Positions 1-8,538 of a stretch of 64,000 nucleotides of DNA are shown here, piece after piece. The position numbers and the translations under genes are program-made. The notes beneath the pieces were generated by a model. That model had not been told where the DNA came from. It saw only the letters and a list, made by a program, of their open reading frames with translations, and did not search any database. The stretch spans positions 186,001 to 250,000 of the forward strand of contig JBMOMJ010000059.1 in the NCBI GenBank assembly GCA_049324695.1, in the 5' to 3' direction. Source of the DNA: PMG-095 sp049324695. GTDB lineage: Bacteria > Myxococcota_A > Polyangia > Polyangiales > Polyangiaceae. Every line of letters starts with the position of its first letter. The stretch's first letter is position 1.

Positions 1-715
1 CCTCTTCCTCGGACTGCACCACGAAGCCCACGAACTCCTTTACCGAGTCCAGCGGGTTCCGCAGCGCGAAGCCTTCGAGCGCTTCACGTCGCGTTTTGCC
101 CAGCTGAATCTCGCTCAGCACCAGCGACAGCTCATCGATCAAGGCGTCGTCCTTTTGCGCGCTGCGCTCGACGATTTGGCGAATCGCCGCCGGAAAATCC
201 AAACCCGCAGACAAACCGAGGCAGATCAGATCCACCACACTCGGTAAGCCACGTTGGATCCGCTGCGCTCGTGCGCCGGCTAGGCTGTCGATGCGTACGA
301 ATGGAACCAGGCCGAGCCCTACTGCCAAAATCAGGATCGAAAGAGGGCTGCCCTGGCCCGCGAAGGCGTAGAGCGCGCCGAGCGAAGCACCGCCCAGCCC
401 GCACAGCAGCGTCAACACCAAAAGCTCCTCCGGCTCGAGCCCGAGTGGATCTCCAGCACGCACCAGCTGAGCCTCCAAACGAGCACGCAGGCTTTGCGAG
501 ATGAAGCGGGACATCTCCGAGCCAAGCCAACGCAACGCGGGCTCGGCAAAACGCCAAGCATCGTTGGCAGCGAGCGACCGTCGGCGGCGCAGCCCGCGCA
601 ACCCCAATTGACGCACTGGGCGCACGCGACGCGATACTACGAATAACGCTAGGCAAAGCGCCGCAACGAACGAGGCAGCCGCGAAGCCGAGCTTGAGTGG
701 ATCGATGCCAGCCAT
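1..715 (-). CDS. tadC: TadC-like pilus platform protein (partial, runs off left edge)
   Basis: The frame is open to the window edge, so about 238 N-terminal residues are seen. It matches TadC, one of two inner-membrane platform proteins of the tad/Flp pilus system (GspF/T2SSF fold). A hydrophobic segment lies at residues ~9-27, followed by a basic stretch, a second hydrophobic region at ~90-140, and then the conserved stretch LPSVVDLICLGLSAGLDF. The ATG shares one base with the tadB stop (TGATG), so translation is probably coupled. TadB and TadC together form the base on which the TadA ATPase acts. The stop codon and anything further downstream lie outside the window. Confidence 0.88.
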   Translation of the reverse strand, partial: MAGIDPLKLGFAAASFVAALCLALFVVSRRVRPVRQLGLRGLRRRRSLAANDAWRFAEPALRWLGSEMSRFISQSLRARLEAQLVRAGDPLGLEPEELLVLTLLCGLGGASLGALYAFAGQGSPLSILILAVGLGLVPFVRIDSLAGARAQRIQRGLPSVVDLICLGLSAGLDFPAAIRQIVERSAQKDDALIDELSLVLSEIQLGKTRREALEGFALRNPLDSVKEFVGFVVQSEEE

Positions 716-1581
716 CACACGTCCACCGTGAGAATGTGTTTGGCCATGATGGCCGCTCCAACCCATAGAATGCAGGCGAACGCCAACAGGCCCATACCCG
801 GCAAACTGGCAGTGAACGGATCGAAGTAGCCGTGCTGCAGCGTGTCGAACGCCAGGAATACAATCGGTGGCGCCAACGCGATCACCACGACTTGAGCCTT
901 GCCTTCGGCCGTCTTCGAACGCACCACGCCCTCGAGCCGCTCCATTTCGCGCAACGTGCTGGCCGTGGTCTCGAGGATCTCCGGCAAGTTGCCGCCCACC
1001 TGGCGCCCGATCAGGATGCCGGTGAGCGCCGAATCGAGCGCTGGGCTCTTCACACGTGCGCCGAGCGCAAGCAAGGCTTGGTCAACGCCGGCTCCGAGCC
1101 GAATGTCGCGTGTCACTTCGGAGATTTCTGTGGCGAGAGGGCCGCTCAACACAGTTTCGACGCGGCCGAGCGCCTTACCGAGGCTCGGACTGGCTTTGAG
1201 GCTATTGGCCAAACCGATCAGAAAGCCGTTGGTGTCGCGTTCGATGCGCTCGCGACGCTTTCGCAAGGCATGCGCCAAGAGCAACGTCGGTGTGAAGAGC
1301 ACCAGCGCAACGAGCACTGCGGTGCGCCGCGCATCCAAGCGCAGTAGCAGCGCGAGCGCTGCCAGGATGGGCAATGCGATGGCTTGTGCATTGGCCACGC
1401 GGCTCCCAGAGAGCTGCACACGCAGTGCGCTGAAGCTCTCGTCGAGGTTGTGCACATAGCGCAGCCAATGCAGGCGCAGCATGCTATCCGGAGCGCGAAA
1501 CAGCCTGACCGCAGTGATCCCCACGGCGAGTGAAATCGCCAACAAGCAGCCATACTTCAGCGCAAGAATGTCGTATCTCAC
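715..1581 (-). CDS. tadB: TadB-like pilus platform protein
   Basis: This 288-residue protein has the layout of TadB: hydrophobic segments near residues 8-27 and 70-105, a cytoplasmic T2SSF domain containing the GRQVGGNLPEILE type motif near residues 190-205, and two C-terminal membrane segments. In the tad system TadB pairs with TadC in the inner membrane and transmits ATPase motion to pilin assembly. Its ATG overlaps the tadA stop by four bases (ATGA), and its stop overlaps the tadC start. Length is normal for the family. Confidence 0.9.
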   Translation of the reverse strand: MRYDILALKYGCLLAISLAVGITAVRLFRAPDSMLRLHWLRYVHNLDESFSALRVQLSGSRVANAQAIALPILAALALLLRLDARRTAVLVALVLFTPTLLLAHALRKRRERIERDTNGFLIGLANSLKASPSLGKALGRVETVLSGPLATEISEVTRDIRLGAGVDQALLALGARVKSPALDSALTGILIGRQVGGNLPEILETTASTLREMERLEGVVRSKTAEGKAQVVVIALAPPIVFLAFDTLQHGYFDPFTASLPGMGLLAFACILWVGAAIMAKHILTVDV

Positions 1582-3224
1582 AGGTACGGCTCTCCTTCCT
1601 GAATCAGGCCGCGCACGATGAGTTCGTTGAGGTAGCTGGGCAGGTAACCCGTCGCGAGAAATTCGCCTACCACGCGCCCATTTTCATCCACGCCGGTCTG
1701 CACGAATTCGTAAATCGGGCGCTGCACAATCATGCCCTTCGAATCGATGCCGCATACCTCCGACACAGCGCTCACGCGGCGGCTGCCGTCTTGGTAGCGG
1801 CTCTGCTGCACGAAGAGGTTCACGCTGCTGGCGATCTGCTCGCGAATGGCTTTCACTGGTAGCTCCAGGCCCGCCATCAAGCACAGTGTTTCCAGGCGAC
1901 CTACGGCTTCGCGCGGGGAGTTGGCGTGCACGGTGGTAAGCGATCCATCGTGACCGGTGTTCATCGCCTGCAGCATGTCGAGCGCCTCGCCGCCGCGGCA
2001 CTCACCAACGACGATGCGATCCGGGCGCATGCGCAGCGCGTTCTTGACGAGATCGCGAATCGTATACGCGCCTTTTCCCTCCATGTTGGCCGGCCGCGTC
2101 TCGAGCGACACGACGTGGGGCTGAGTGAGCTGCAGCTCCGCCGAATCTTCGACGGTAACGACGCGTTCGTGCTCGGGAATTGCCGCGGAAAGCGCGTTGA
2201 GCAGCGTCGTTTTACCGCTGCCCGTACCGCCGGCGACCACGATGTTTTTGCGCGCCTTCACGCTACGCTGCAAAAAGCGCACGATGCGCGCGTCCACGCT
2301 GCCAAAGTCGATCATTTTTTCGAGCGTGAGCTGCGATTTCGGAAACTTGCGGATCGTGATGCAAGTGCCGCGGATCGCGAGCGGGCGCACTACCGCGTTG
2401 ACGCGAGAGCCGTCTTTCAAACGTGCGTCCACCAACGGGCTCGATTCGTCGATGCGACGCCCGAGTGGCGTGACGATGCGCTCCACCACCGCGCGCACTC
2501 GGTCGTCATCGGTGAAGCGACGTGATACACGCTCGCAGCGGCCGCGACGCTCGACGTAGAGCGTTTGCGGGTCCACCACCATGATTTCGGAGACGCTGGG
2601 ATCTGCCAACAGCTCTTCGAGTGGGCCCAATCCCAGCGCCTCGTCCGCCAGTTCGCCGACCAAACGATCGACGTCCACACCTTCTGGCAGCCGCGCACCG
2701 AAGTTGGTCACGATGCGGCGCAAGCTCTGCAGCACGCGCGGTCGCAGCGAAACATCATCCATACCCAACATGTCACCGGCACCTAGATCGAGGTGCTCGA
2801 GCAAGAGGCGATGTGCTTCACGGCGTAGCTCGACGGGCACATTGCTGGCGTCGGCTCGCAGCGACGGCGCGCCCGCATCTGTCGGAAGAGCCGGCAGTGG
2901 CGGCGCTAGCTCGGCGTTGAACGTCGCGGGCAACAGCGAAATCACGGTTTTCCCGAGCCGAATTGGTGTACCAAGCGGGATAGCGGCGTTCTCGTTGCGC
3001 AAAAATGCGTCACCTGCCCAAGTGCCGTTGCGCGACGAGTCCTGCACGCGAAGCTGCCCGTTTTCGAGCCAAAGCGTGACGTGTTGACGCGAGACGTGGT
3101 CGTCGTTCAGGCGCACGGAGCAGGCTTCGTCGCGCCCAAAGGTGATACTCCTCCCTTCCAGGTCGAGCGCATGCACGAAGTTGTCGTTCGGCGATTGAAC
3201 ATGAAGTTCCAGCTGCATGCTCAA
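1578..3224 (-). CDS. tadA: FHA-domain fused TadA/CpaF secretion ATPase
   Basis: The C-terminal ~400 residues are a type II/IV secretion ATPase of the CpaF/TadA family, with Walker A GGTGSGKTT at residues 332-340, an Asp-box VEDSAELQL near 358-366, Walker B RIVVGE near 403-408 and the His box TVHANS near 431-436. Residues ~10-95 are an FHA domain, recognisable by GR, SRQH (46-49) and NGTW (67-70), joined by a Pro/Ala-rich linker (~105-130). FHA domains bind phosphothreonine, so the motor may be controlled by a Ser/Thr kinase. It overlaps its neighbours on both sides by ATGA. The added domain makes it longer than a canonical CpaF. Confidence 0.93.
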   Translation of the reverse strand: MSMQLELHVQSPNDNFVHALDLEGRSITFGRDEACSVRLNDDHVSRQHVTLWLENGQLRVQDSSRNGTWAGDAFLRNENAAIPLGTPIRLGKTVISLLPATFNAELAPPLPALPTDAGAPSLRADASNVPVELRREAHRLLLEHLDLGAGDMLGMDDVSLRPRVLQSLRRIVTNFGARLPEGVDVDRLVGELADEALGLGPLEELLADPSVSEIMVVDPQTLYVERRGRCERVSRRFTDDDRVRAVVERIVTPLGRRIDESSPLVDARLKDGSRVNAVVRPLAIRGTCITIRKFPKSQLTLEKMIDFGSVDARIVRFLQRSVKARKNIVVAGGTGSGKTTLLNALSAAIPEHERVVTVEDSAELQLTQPHVVSLETRPANMEGKGAYTIRDLVKNALRMRPDRIVVGECRGGEALDMLQAMNTGHDGSLTTVHANSPREAVGRLETLCLMAGLELPVKAIREQIASSVNLFVQQSRYQDGSRRVSAVSEVCGIDSKGMIVQRPIYEFVQTGVDENGRVVGEFLATGYLPSYLNELIVRGLIQEGEPYL

Positions 3225-4504
3225 CGTGCTCCCGGGTGACCGTGCGGGTCGCCCTTCACCTTTCCAGAAAAGTTGTCGTACTCGTTCAGCAGATCGCTCA
3301 CCAGCTTCTCCCGATCGCGCGGCATCGACTCAATCACGCTCGGCACCACGAAAATCGCGCCTTCGGTCGCGCGTTGGTCGTCGCTGTGCCGCCCAAACAG
3401 CACGCCGAGCAACGGAATTTCGCTGAGCAGCGGGACGCCGTTGATAGTGTGCCGTTGGCTCTTGGTCTGAATGCCAGACAAGATCAACGACTGACCCAGC
3501 TTGAGGCTGACTTGTGTCGACAGATCCGTCACCTCACGACCGGGAATGTCTGTACCGATTCCAGCTGGCGTCAGATCCGTCACGTGTGCGTCGAGCTTGA
3601 TTTCGAGTTCACGCGTGACCGGATCGAAGCGCGGCAACACCTGCACCTTGGTGCCGAAGCTAACGCTCTGAATCTGTGATGCGAGACCACCGGTGACGCG
3701 GAAATTCTCCTCACCCCCACTCGAGAACACCGCCTCGGCGCCATTACTGGTGATGACCGTCGAGTGCCTGAGCACCCGCGCCCAACCATTCGTCGCCGCC
3801 AAATCGAGCCCAGGCAGCGCTTGATTGACGACGGTCGCCTCTGCGCGCGTGAAGCTGCGCGTCAGAAAATCGAGCGTTCCGTTCAAACGTGGTGAAATGC
3901 TGCTCGGATACGTGACTCCAAAACCCCAATTTTTTACCTTTTGGAACTGGATGAAATACACGTCCAAACGGATGTTCTGCTTGCGCTCCGCAGCCGCTCC
4001 GCCGAGCACCACCAAAGATTCGACCTGACCGGGGTAGAGCGCCGCAATCTGCTTCAACCGATCGACCTCTGCCTGAGTGCTCACCCCGCCTTCGACGAAA
4101 ATGCGCGGACCGATACGACGAATGCGCAAGCCAGTGTAACCAGCCAGCAAGCTCGTCAGCTCTTGCTCGACCACTTGCATGGGCCGCGCGAACACGTGAA
4201 TCGTGTAGAGCACTTGCTCACCACCGCGTTTGAGCAACAGCAAGGTAGAAGAACCCGCCTTCCTCCCCACAATCACGAAGTCTTTCGCCTCGGGCGTGAG
4301 GCGCACTTCCACGACGCCTTCGTTGCCTTCCGAGTAGCTCTTCACGTCGCTTGCCGCGATCGTCTGATTTTCGCCCACCGACAAATTCAAATCGCGGTTC
4401 TCGGTCTGAACGAAGTCCCTTTTCTCTCCAGCTCGCGCCAGAAACGGACTGACGCCGACGTTCAATGCGCACAACAGCGGCGCGAAGGCTTTCCACGGTT
4501 TCAT
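3221..4504 (-). CDS. cpaC: Tad pilus outer-membrane secretin CpaC/RcpA
   Basis: The 427-residue product begins with a signal peptide (cleavage probably near ARAGEKR, residue ~25). An N-terminal pilus-biogenesis domain (~35-110) follows, with the stretch VEVRLTPEAKDFVIVGRKAG. A BON-like region (~120-170) precedes a C-terminal secretin domain containing VPLLSEIPLLGVLFG (~365-380), the signature near the end of the secretin barrel. It forms the outer-membrane channel for the Flp pilus. It overlaps cpaB upstream and tadA downstream by ATGA. Confidence 0.92.
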   Translation of the reverse strand: MKPWKAFAPLLCALNVGVSPFLARAGEKRDFVQTENRDLNLSVGENQTIAASDVKSYSEGNEGVVEVRLTPEAKDFVIVGRKAGSSTLLLLKRGGEQVLYTIHVFARPMQVVEQELTSLLAGYTGLRIRRIGPRIFVEGGVSTQAEVDRLKQIAALYPGQVESLVVLGGAAAERKQNIRLDVYFIQFQKVKNWGFGVTYPSSISPRLNGTLDFLTRSFTRAEATVVNQALPGLDLAATNGWARVLRHSTVITSNGAEAVFSSGGEENFRVTGGLASQIQSVSFGTKVQVLPRFDPVTRELEIKLDAHVTDLTPAGIGTDIPGREVTDLSTQVSLKLGQSLILSGIQTKSQRHTINGVPLLSEIPLLGVLFGRHSDDQRATEGAIFVVPSVIESMPRDREKLVSDLLNEYDNFSGKVKGDPHGHPGAR

Positions 4505-5295
4505 CGCGCCTCCGTGATCTTCACCGGCGCGCTGCCGGGACCTCGAACGCGACTCTTACGCGCTTGCACCTTGTCGCGCGCTGCCACCAACGCAGATGCT
4601 CCCAAATCCGGCATATCGTCGAACACACGCTGATCGGTGGGATTGCGTAAGGCGACGGCCAAACGTCCCTGCTCCGCCGCCAGAGACAATAGCTGCGTCT
4701 CGTCGACGTCGAGGCTCAACGTCAGCAGCCGCTCGTCACGACGGTTCTTGTCGGAGGGCTTCCCTTCGCGCGACTGCTCCGTATCCGTGCCCACCGCGAT
4801 CACCAACACACGTTGCAACAACAACGCTGACGTGCGATCGCCATGACCATCGACCACCGCGAACACATCCACGTAGTCACCCGGCTGAATCAGACCATTG
4901 CCGGCGTTGTCCGACGCCTTTGCGCGAACTGTCATCGCGCGTTTACCCGGCGCCACCAATTGGCTCACGTTGCGCGCGTCACTCCGCACCGCCAAATCCG
5001 TCCATTGCAGCGTCTCTTGCGCTTTCAGCGGCGTCACCACTTCGATACCAACGACCTTCTGCTGATCGCGCACTAACACCACGCGGTCATCCACGTACGC
5101 GGCGGGCACGTTCCGCACGGCCAGCATGCTGGGCGCAAGCTCGGTGCCCGGAGCGATATCTTTGCTGGTCGTAAGAACCGAAACCTGCGTGCCTCCAGAC
5201 ACGTCCGACTCGAAGCGATTCATGTACAGCCAACCGAGGCCGGCCGCGGTGACGCCCGAAAGCACACCGATGATCAAGGCTTTGGATTGAGGCAT
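4501..5295 (-). CDS. cpaB: Tad pilus assembly protein CpaB/RcpC
   Basis: This 264-residue protein starts with a membrane anchor (ALIIGVLSGVTAAGLGWLYM, residues 6-25). A SAF domain (~40-100) with DIAPGTELAPSMLAVRNVP follows, then a C-terminal RcpC/CpaB domain with GLIQPGDYVDVFAV. CpaB/RcpC is a periplasmic component that works with the secretin and may contact peptidoglycan. The gene lies just downstream of the Flp-like gene and overlaps cpaC by four bases, so it is the first large gene of the leftward tad operon. Confidence 0.9.
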   Translation of the reverse strand: MPQSKALIIGVLSGVTAAGLGWLYMNRFESDVSGGTQVSVLTTSKDIAPGTELAPSMLAVRNVPAAYVDDRVVLVRDQQKVVGIEVVTPLKAQETLQWTDLAVRSDARNVSQLVAPGKRAMTVRAKASDNAGNGLIQPGDYVDVFAVVDGHGDRTSALLLQRVLVIAVGTDTEQSREGKPSDKNRRDERLLTLSLDVDETQLLSLAAEQGRLAVALRNPTDQRVFDDMPDLGASALVAARDKVQARKSRVRGPGSAPVKITEAR

Positions 5296-5307
5296 GGCCC
5301 GGCTCCT

Positions 5308-5481
5308 TCAGCGCCCAAGCAGGTCGCGCGCAGCAACCTTGAGCCCGGCGATCGTGGCCTGGCCGAAGTTCGAACAGGATAGATAAACAATCAAACCGAC
5401 CGCAGCCGCGGTAACCAAATACTCTATGGTTATTTGACCGCGCTCGCTCTTGAACAGAGCTCGAACACAATTCTCGTGCAT
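5308..5481 (-). CDS. flp: Flp-type pilin-like protein
   Basis: The 57-residue product has the Flp prepilin plan: a short charged leader, the processing motif KSERGQITIEY (cleavage expected after Gly15, with the conserved Glu at mature position 5), and one hydrophobic helix (VTAAAVGLIVYLS). I chose the internal ATG at 5481 because GAGGAG lies about 8 bases upstream and it gives a normal prepilin leader; longer in-frame starts would not. It sits 12 bp upstream of cpaB. It is probably a second or minor pilin; the two Cys-like features SCSN in the helix end are unusual for Flp. Confidence 0.75.
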   Translation of the reverse strand: MHENCVRALFKSERGQITIEYLVTAAAVGLIVYLSCSNFGQATIAGLKVAARDLLGR

Positions 5482-5688
5482 GACCCATTCGCTCCTCACT
5501 CCGATTGCGTGACCGCTCACGCACCTCGGTTTGCATCCCACTTGCCCCACCCCCAAGTACTCTCGATCTCCGCGGCCCTCGTTACCCAGCCAACGATTGT
5601 CACTTCGGGCGCGCCTCTCCTTCACACGCGGCTCGAGCACGCGATCGAGGGCAGGCGCCTGCCCCGGATCGCGTACGCGACATCGCGC

Positions 5689-5898
5689 TTACGGCGTGCC
5701 CGTGCCGATTTGCATGCCGTTGACGGTGGTCGCAGCAGCGTCGACCTTGGTCTTCACGTTGTTACCGAAGGTTTGGTACGAGGCGAACACGACGAAGGCG
5801 ATCAAGCCCACGACGATCAAGTATTCGACGGACGACGCACCGCGTGCGTCTTGATTGAGCCTACTTTCCTCGATGATATTGCGGATTTTCTGAAGCAT
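5689..5898 (-). CDS. flp: Flp-type major pilin
   Basis: This 69-residue protein is a clear Flp pilin. Its leader is MLQKIRNIIEESRLNQDARG, followed by ASSVEY, where Glu is the fifth mature residue, and a hydrophobic helix (LIVVGLIAFVVFASY). The start at 5898 has a good Shine-Dalgarno (AGGAG, six bases upstream). It is the best candidate for the structural subunit. The 207 bp between it and the next pilin gene is the longest spacer in the leftward tad series, which would allow separate, stronger expression of the pilin. Confidence 0.9.
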   Translation of the reverse strand: MLQKIRNIIEESRLNQDARGASSVEYLIVVGLIAFVVFASYQTFGNNVKTKVDAAATTVNGMQIGTGTP

Positions 5899-5944
5899 AC
5901 TGTCTCCTCTTTCTAATTGTGTGCTCCGGCTCGTACTCGCGGTT

Positions 5945-6625
5945 TCAACGAATACGCACTGGTCCTTGGGCAATGGGCGCAGCTTTCCGCGGCGCTCCGC
6001 CAGTCTTCACGCGCGCCTTCGGGCGCGCTTCGAAGCGCTGCTCCGCGAGCAGCACGTCATCGTGATTGCCAAACGTAATCCGTACCGAGGGATTCGACGG
6101 GCGCAAGTCGGGAAGCTCCGATGTATCGAAAGACAAATCCACGTTTTCGCCCGGCGCACCCTGCAGCAGCACATGAGCGATCCCCTGCGAGTCACTCGCT
6201 CCCACTCGTTCACCGCGCGCGTAAAGCGGCACGTCGTGCGCTCCGAGCGTGCGCACCACTACTGCCGCGGCCACCCGCTCTTGCTCACAAATCGCGGTCA
6301 CTTCCGGCGTCGCACTCGTCGCGTAGTGGAACAAGCGCACCTCCAACGCACTCGGCGGCGGACGATGATTCGGCGGGCACTCGAGATCCACATTCACCCG
6401 CTGCCCATCGCGACCGTTCAGCACGAACGTAGCCGCACCGTGTTCGTTGGTCTTTCCGAGCACACGGCTACCCACGCGCGCAGTCACTCCCGAAAGTGGT
6501 TCTCCCGTTACATTGGTAACCACCAGTCGAATTGGATAAGTGCCAAGCGATTCTCGCTTTGCACAGCTCGCAGTCATCAGCGCGAGCAGCGTCCAACAAA
6601 CAAGATGATTGTCTCGCGTCCACAC
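5945..6625 (-). CDS. Putative secreted or lipoprotein with carboxypeptidase-regulatory-like (Ig) fold
   Basis: The 226-residue product has a hydrophobic N-terminus ending in MTASCAK, a weak lipobox, so it may be a lipoprotein. Residues ~32-80 (VTGEPLSGVTARVGSRVLGK, then NEHGAATFVLNG) resemble carboxypeptidase-regulatory or Big-type domains of surface proteins. A second similar unit may start near residue 125 (VPLYARGERVGASDSQGIAH). The C-terminus is basic. It is 46 bp upstream of the major pilin on the same strand, which suggests a role linked to the pilus, but no tad function can be named. Confidence 0.6.
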   Translation of the reverse strand: MWTRDNHLVCWTLLALMTASCAKRESLGTYPIRLVVTNVTGEPLSGVTARVGSRVLGKTNEHGAATFVLNGRDGQRVNVDLECPPNHRPPPSALEVRLFHYATSATPEVTAICEQERVAAAVVVRTLGAHDVPLYARGERVGASDSQGIAHVLLQGAPGENVDLSFDTSELPDLRPSNPSVRITFGNHDDVLLAEQRFEARPKARVKTGGAPRKAAPIAQGPVRIR

Positions 6626-6738
6626 GCCTGCCCTTGAGCAAGCGGAGTGCCAGCGCGCAGCACTCCGAAATCACGAGGTTTTTCCGGCACACTACCCCGC
6701 AAGCACGGCTTGCAGCCCACCCAGCGCAAGCCGCGACT

Positions 6739-6769
6739 GCCAAACCCCGTTTGGCACTTTGCGCCAAAC
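6739..6769. promoter_or_regulatory. Three GCCAAAC half-sites between divergent pilus genes
   Basis: GCCAAAC (6739-6745), its exact inverse GTTTGGC (6749-6755) and GCCAAAC again (6763-6769) lie in the 220-bp region between the leftward tad operon and the rightward pilin/prepilin-peptidase pair. The spacing is 3 and then 7 bp. This looks like an operator, but the regulator is unknown. Confidence 0.4.
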
Positions 6770-6845
6770 GTTCCCCAACACAGGCGTACCGCCCACAACT
6801 TTCAACTCAACCCGATCGGGCACACTCGTTGCTGTGTGCATCGGC

Positions 6846-7019
6846 ATGAATCACCAGCGTTACCGATTGGGCGAGGCCGGTGGCATCAGCCTCGAATACC
6901 TACTCGTCGCCGCATTCGCAGGCGTCATCGTCATCGTCGCCGTCGCGCCGATTCTCGGCCCAGCCATCATTGACGAATACACGGCTCGGCGTGCTGTCCT
7001 CTACTCCACCTACCCATAG
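6846..7019 (+). CDS. Flp/TadE-like small pilin-like protein
   Basis: The 57-residue frame starting at ATG 6846 has the prepilin-like motif LGEAGGISLEY followed by one hydrophobic helix (LLVAAFAGVIVIVAVAPIL). That fits a Flp pilin or pseudopilin cut after the second Gly. It is 12 bp upstream of the prepilin peptidase gene on the same strand, so processing enzyme and substrate are probably co-expressed. No strong ribosome site is seen before ATG 6846; a GTG 12 bases upstream is an alternative. Confidence 0.6.
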   Translation: MNHQRYRLGEAGGISLEYLLVAAFAGVIVIVAVAPILGPAIIDEYTARRAVLYSTYP

Positions 7020-7031
7020 AAGGAGCACGCC

Positions 7032-7574
7032 ATGTCCGGACTTCAAACCATGCTCGTCCTCGCGGTCATCGTCACCCTTGCCGCCGCAATCTGGGATCAA
7101 CAAACCGGCTTGATCCCCAACACCATCACCTACCCCCTCTTGGCCCTCGGCGCCGTCACACACCTCGCCATCACCCTCGCCCGCTTCCCCAACGCCAGCT
7201 CACTCATCATCATCCTCGAAATCATCGCCGGCGCTACCCTCTGCGCCCTCGTCCCCTTCCTACTCTGGCGCAAAAGCGCCATGGGCGGCGGCGACGTAAA
7301 ACTCCTCGCCGGCCTCGGCGCACTTCTCGGCCCCAGCGTTGGCCTCGAACTAGAACTCTACGCATTCCTGTGCGGCGTCGTCATGGCCCCAATCGTCCTC
7401 GCCTACCGCGGCCAACTCGGCGCCACCGCCAAACGCAGCTTCGCTCTCTTGATTCGACCATTCAGCAAAACGAAACAAGAACCAAACGCAGATAAAAAGC
7501 CGCTCACCGAGCTGCGCTTTGGCCCCGCAATCTGCCTGGCAACATTGCTCGTCGCATTCCTCGAGTGGAAATAA
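7032..7574 (+). CDS. cpaA: Prepilin peptidase TadV/CpaA
   Basis: This 180-residue polytopic membrane protein is an A24-type aspartic prepilin peptidase. The two catalytic Asp motifs are visible: WDQQTGLIPN near residue 21-30 and GGGDVKLLAGLGALLGP near 93-109 (the GxGD motif). It lacks the methylase-linked N-terminal region of PilD, as is usual for CpaA/TadV. AGAAGGAG precedes the ATG. It should cleave the leaders of the three pilin-like proteins nearby. Codons are unusually C-rich at third positions over the first ~400 bases compared with the tad genes on the other strand. Confidence 0.9.
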   Translation: MSGLQTMLVLAVIVTLAAAIWDQQTGLIPNTITYPLLALGAVTHLAITLARFPNASSLIIILEIIAGATLCALVPFLLWRKSAMGGGDVKLLAGLGALLGPSVGLELELYAFLCGVVMAPIVLAYRGQLGATAKRSFALLIRPFSKTKQEPNADKKPLTELRFGPAICLATLLVAFLEWK

Positions 7575-7657
7575 CGCGAACCAGACTCAGCGAGTGCGAT
7601 CTTTCTCGTGCGCCGGCCGCTTAATCGGTGTCGCGTACCAACAACGCGTCGCAAGCG

Positions 7658-8161
7658 TCAAAGCCACTCCTTCCTCTTCACCGCGATAAAAAAGCCGTCC
7701 CGCTCACTCCATTGGTACGTCACACTCTGAAGCTGCTGTTTGAGCAGTGCCAACTGTTCCATCGGAAGCCAAGTGGGAACGATGACAATCGACACTCCGG
7801 AAACGCCGTCCGGCAGCTCCTTCAGCTTCGCCGCATCCTTCAGAATGTCTGCCGACCAGCCAGCGTACGTCGACGACACGTCGCTTAAATGCATCGCGCT
7901 CGCTCCCGACTTGAACGCGCGGTTCAGACTGAAGCACTTCAACTCCACGCAGAACTTCGTCGACGGAAACCACAGATCGCAAGCGCGGCGGTCGTTCCAA
8001 AGCTGCACTTCCCGCTCCACCTCGCCGGGCCGCCACTTCAATGACAGCTCGCACTGCAGCCACCCTTCCCAGCCACCGGCGTACTGCGACATCTCCCCGA
8101 TACGCTCTCGATTAGCAGCTAGCGTCTCCGCGAGCTTACTCAAAACATCGTGGACGTTCAT
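7658..8161 (-). CDS. PD-(D/E)xK nuclease-like hypothetical protein
   Basis: The 167-residue product carries DRRACDLWFPSTKFCVELKC (residues ~50-69), which has the D-X(n)-E-x-K spacing of restriction-endonuclease-like folds: Asp before a strand, then VELK. A second block (VSGVSIVIVPTWLP) fits the next core strand. The start at 8161 was chosen because GGGAGGGGAGC lies just upstream. It could be a restriction or DNA-repair nuclease, but no partner methylase or helicase is adjacent. The family is not recognised. Confidence 0.6.
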   Translation of the reverse strand: MNVHDVLSKLAETLAANRERIGEMSQYAGGWEGWLQCELSLKWRPGEVEREVQLWNDRRACDLWFPSTKFCVELKCFSLNRAFKSGASAMHLSDVSSTYAGWSADILKDAAKLKELPDGVSGVSIVIVPTWLPMEQLALLKQQLQSVTYQWSERDGFFIAVKRKEWL

Positions 8162-8325
8162 GCTCCCCTCCCAATCTCCTTGGCGGCGGTCGTAAGTCCA
8201 GGACGTCATCAAATCACGGCGCAACCACCGCTGGCAATGCAGTGCTCGAAACCGAATTCACCGCGGCCTGGTTCGGTCGGCGCCTCACACTATGGGCACG
8301 CCCACCTCGCGTCGGCTATTCCCCC

Positions 8326-8538
8326 ATGGACTCCGGGTTCGAAAAACGTGCCGCTGAGCGCCGCGCTCGCCTGGTCGGAGGCGCGGCTCATAGCCACGCC
8401 GAGCTCGACGAGATCGACTTCGACTTTTGGCAGCGCTGCACAGGCGGAGAACGACTGGAGGCCACCTGGCAGATGGCGCTCGATGCCATCGCGATGAAAG
8501 CGGACGCACATGCATCAGCATTTTCAGGACCCGCTTAG
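8326..8538 (+). CDS. Small hypothetical protein with FWxxxxxxERLEATW motif
   Basis: The 70-residue product ends in a helix-rich segment, DFDFWQRCTGGERLEATWQM, followed by ALDAIAMK. I have seen similar stretches in short myxobacterial and deltaproteobacterial proteins, sometimes next to nucleotidyltransferase-like partners, but no such partner is present here. It converges with and overlaps the YkvA-like gene by 15 bp. The ATG at 8326 was preferred over 8242 because the extra N-terminal residues look non-coding. Confidence 0.5.
   Translation: MDSGFEKRAAERRARLVGGAAHSHAELDEIDFDFWQRCTGGERLEATWQMALDAIAMKADAHASAFSGPA

Noticed and set aside
6739..6770. Sigma-54 promoter (TGGCAC followed by TTTGC)
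   Set aside because: The distance between the GG and GC elements does not fit the -24/-12 consensus; the inverted half-sites explain the sequence better.
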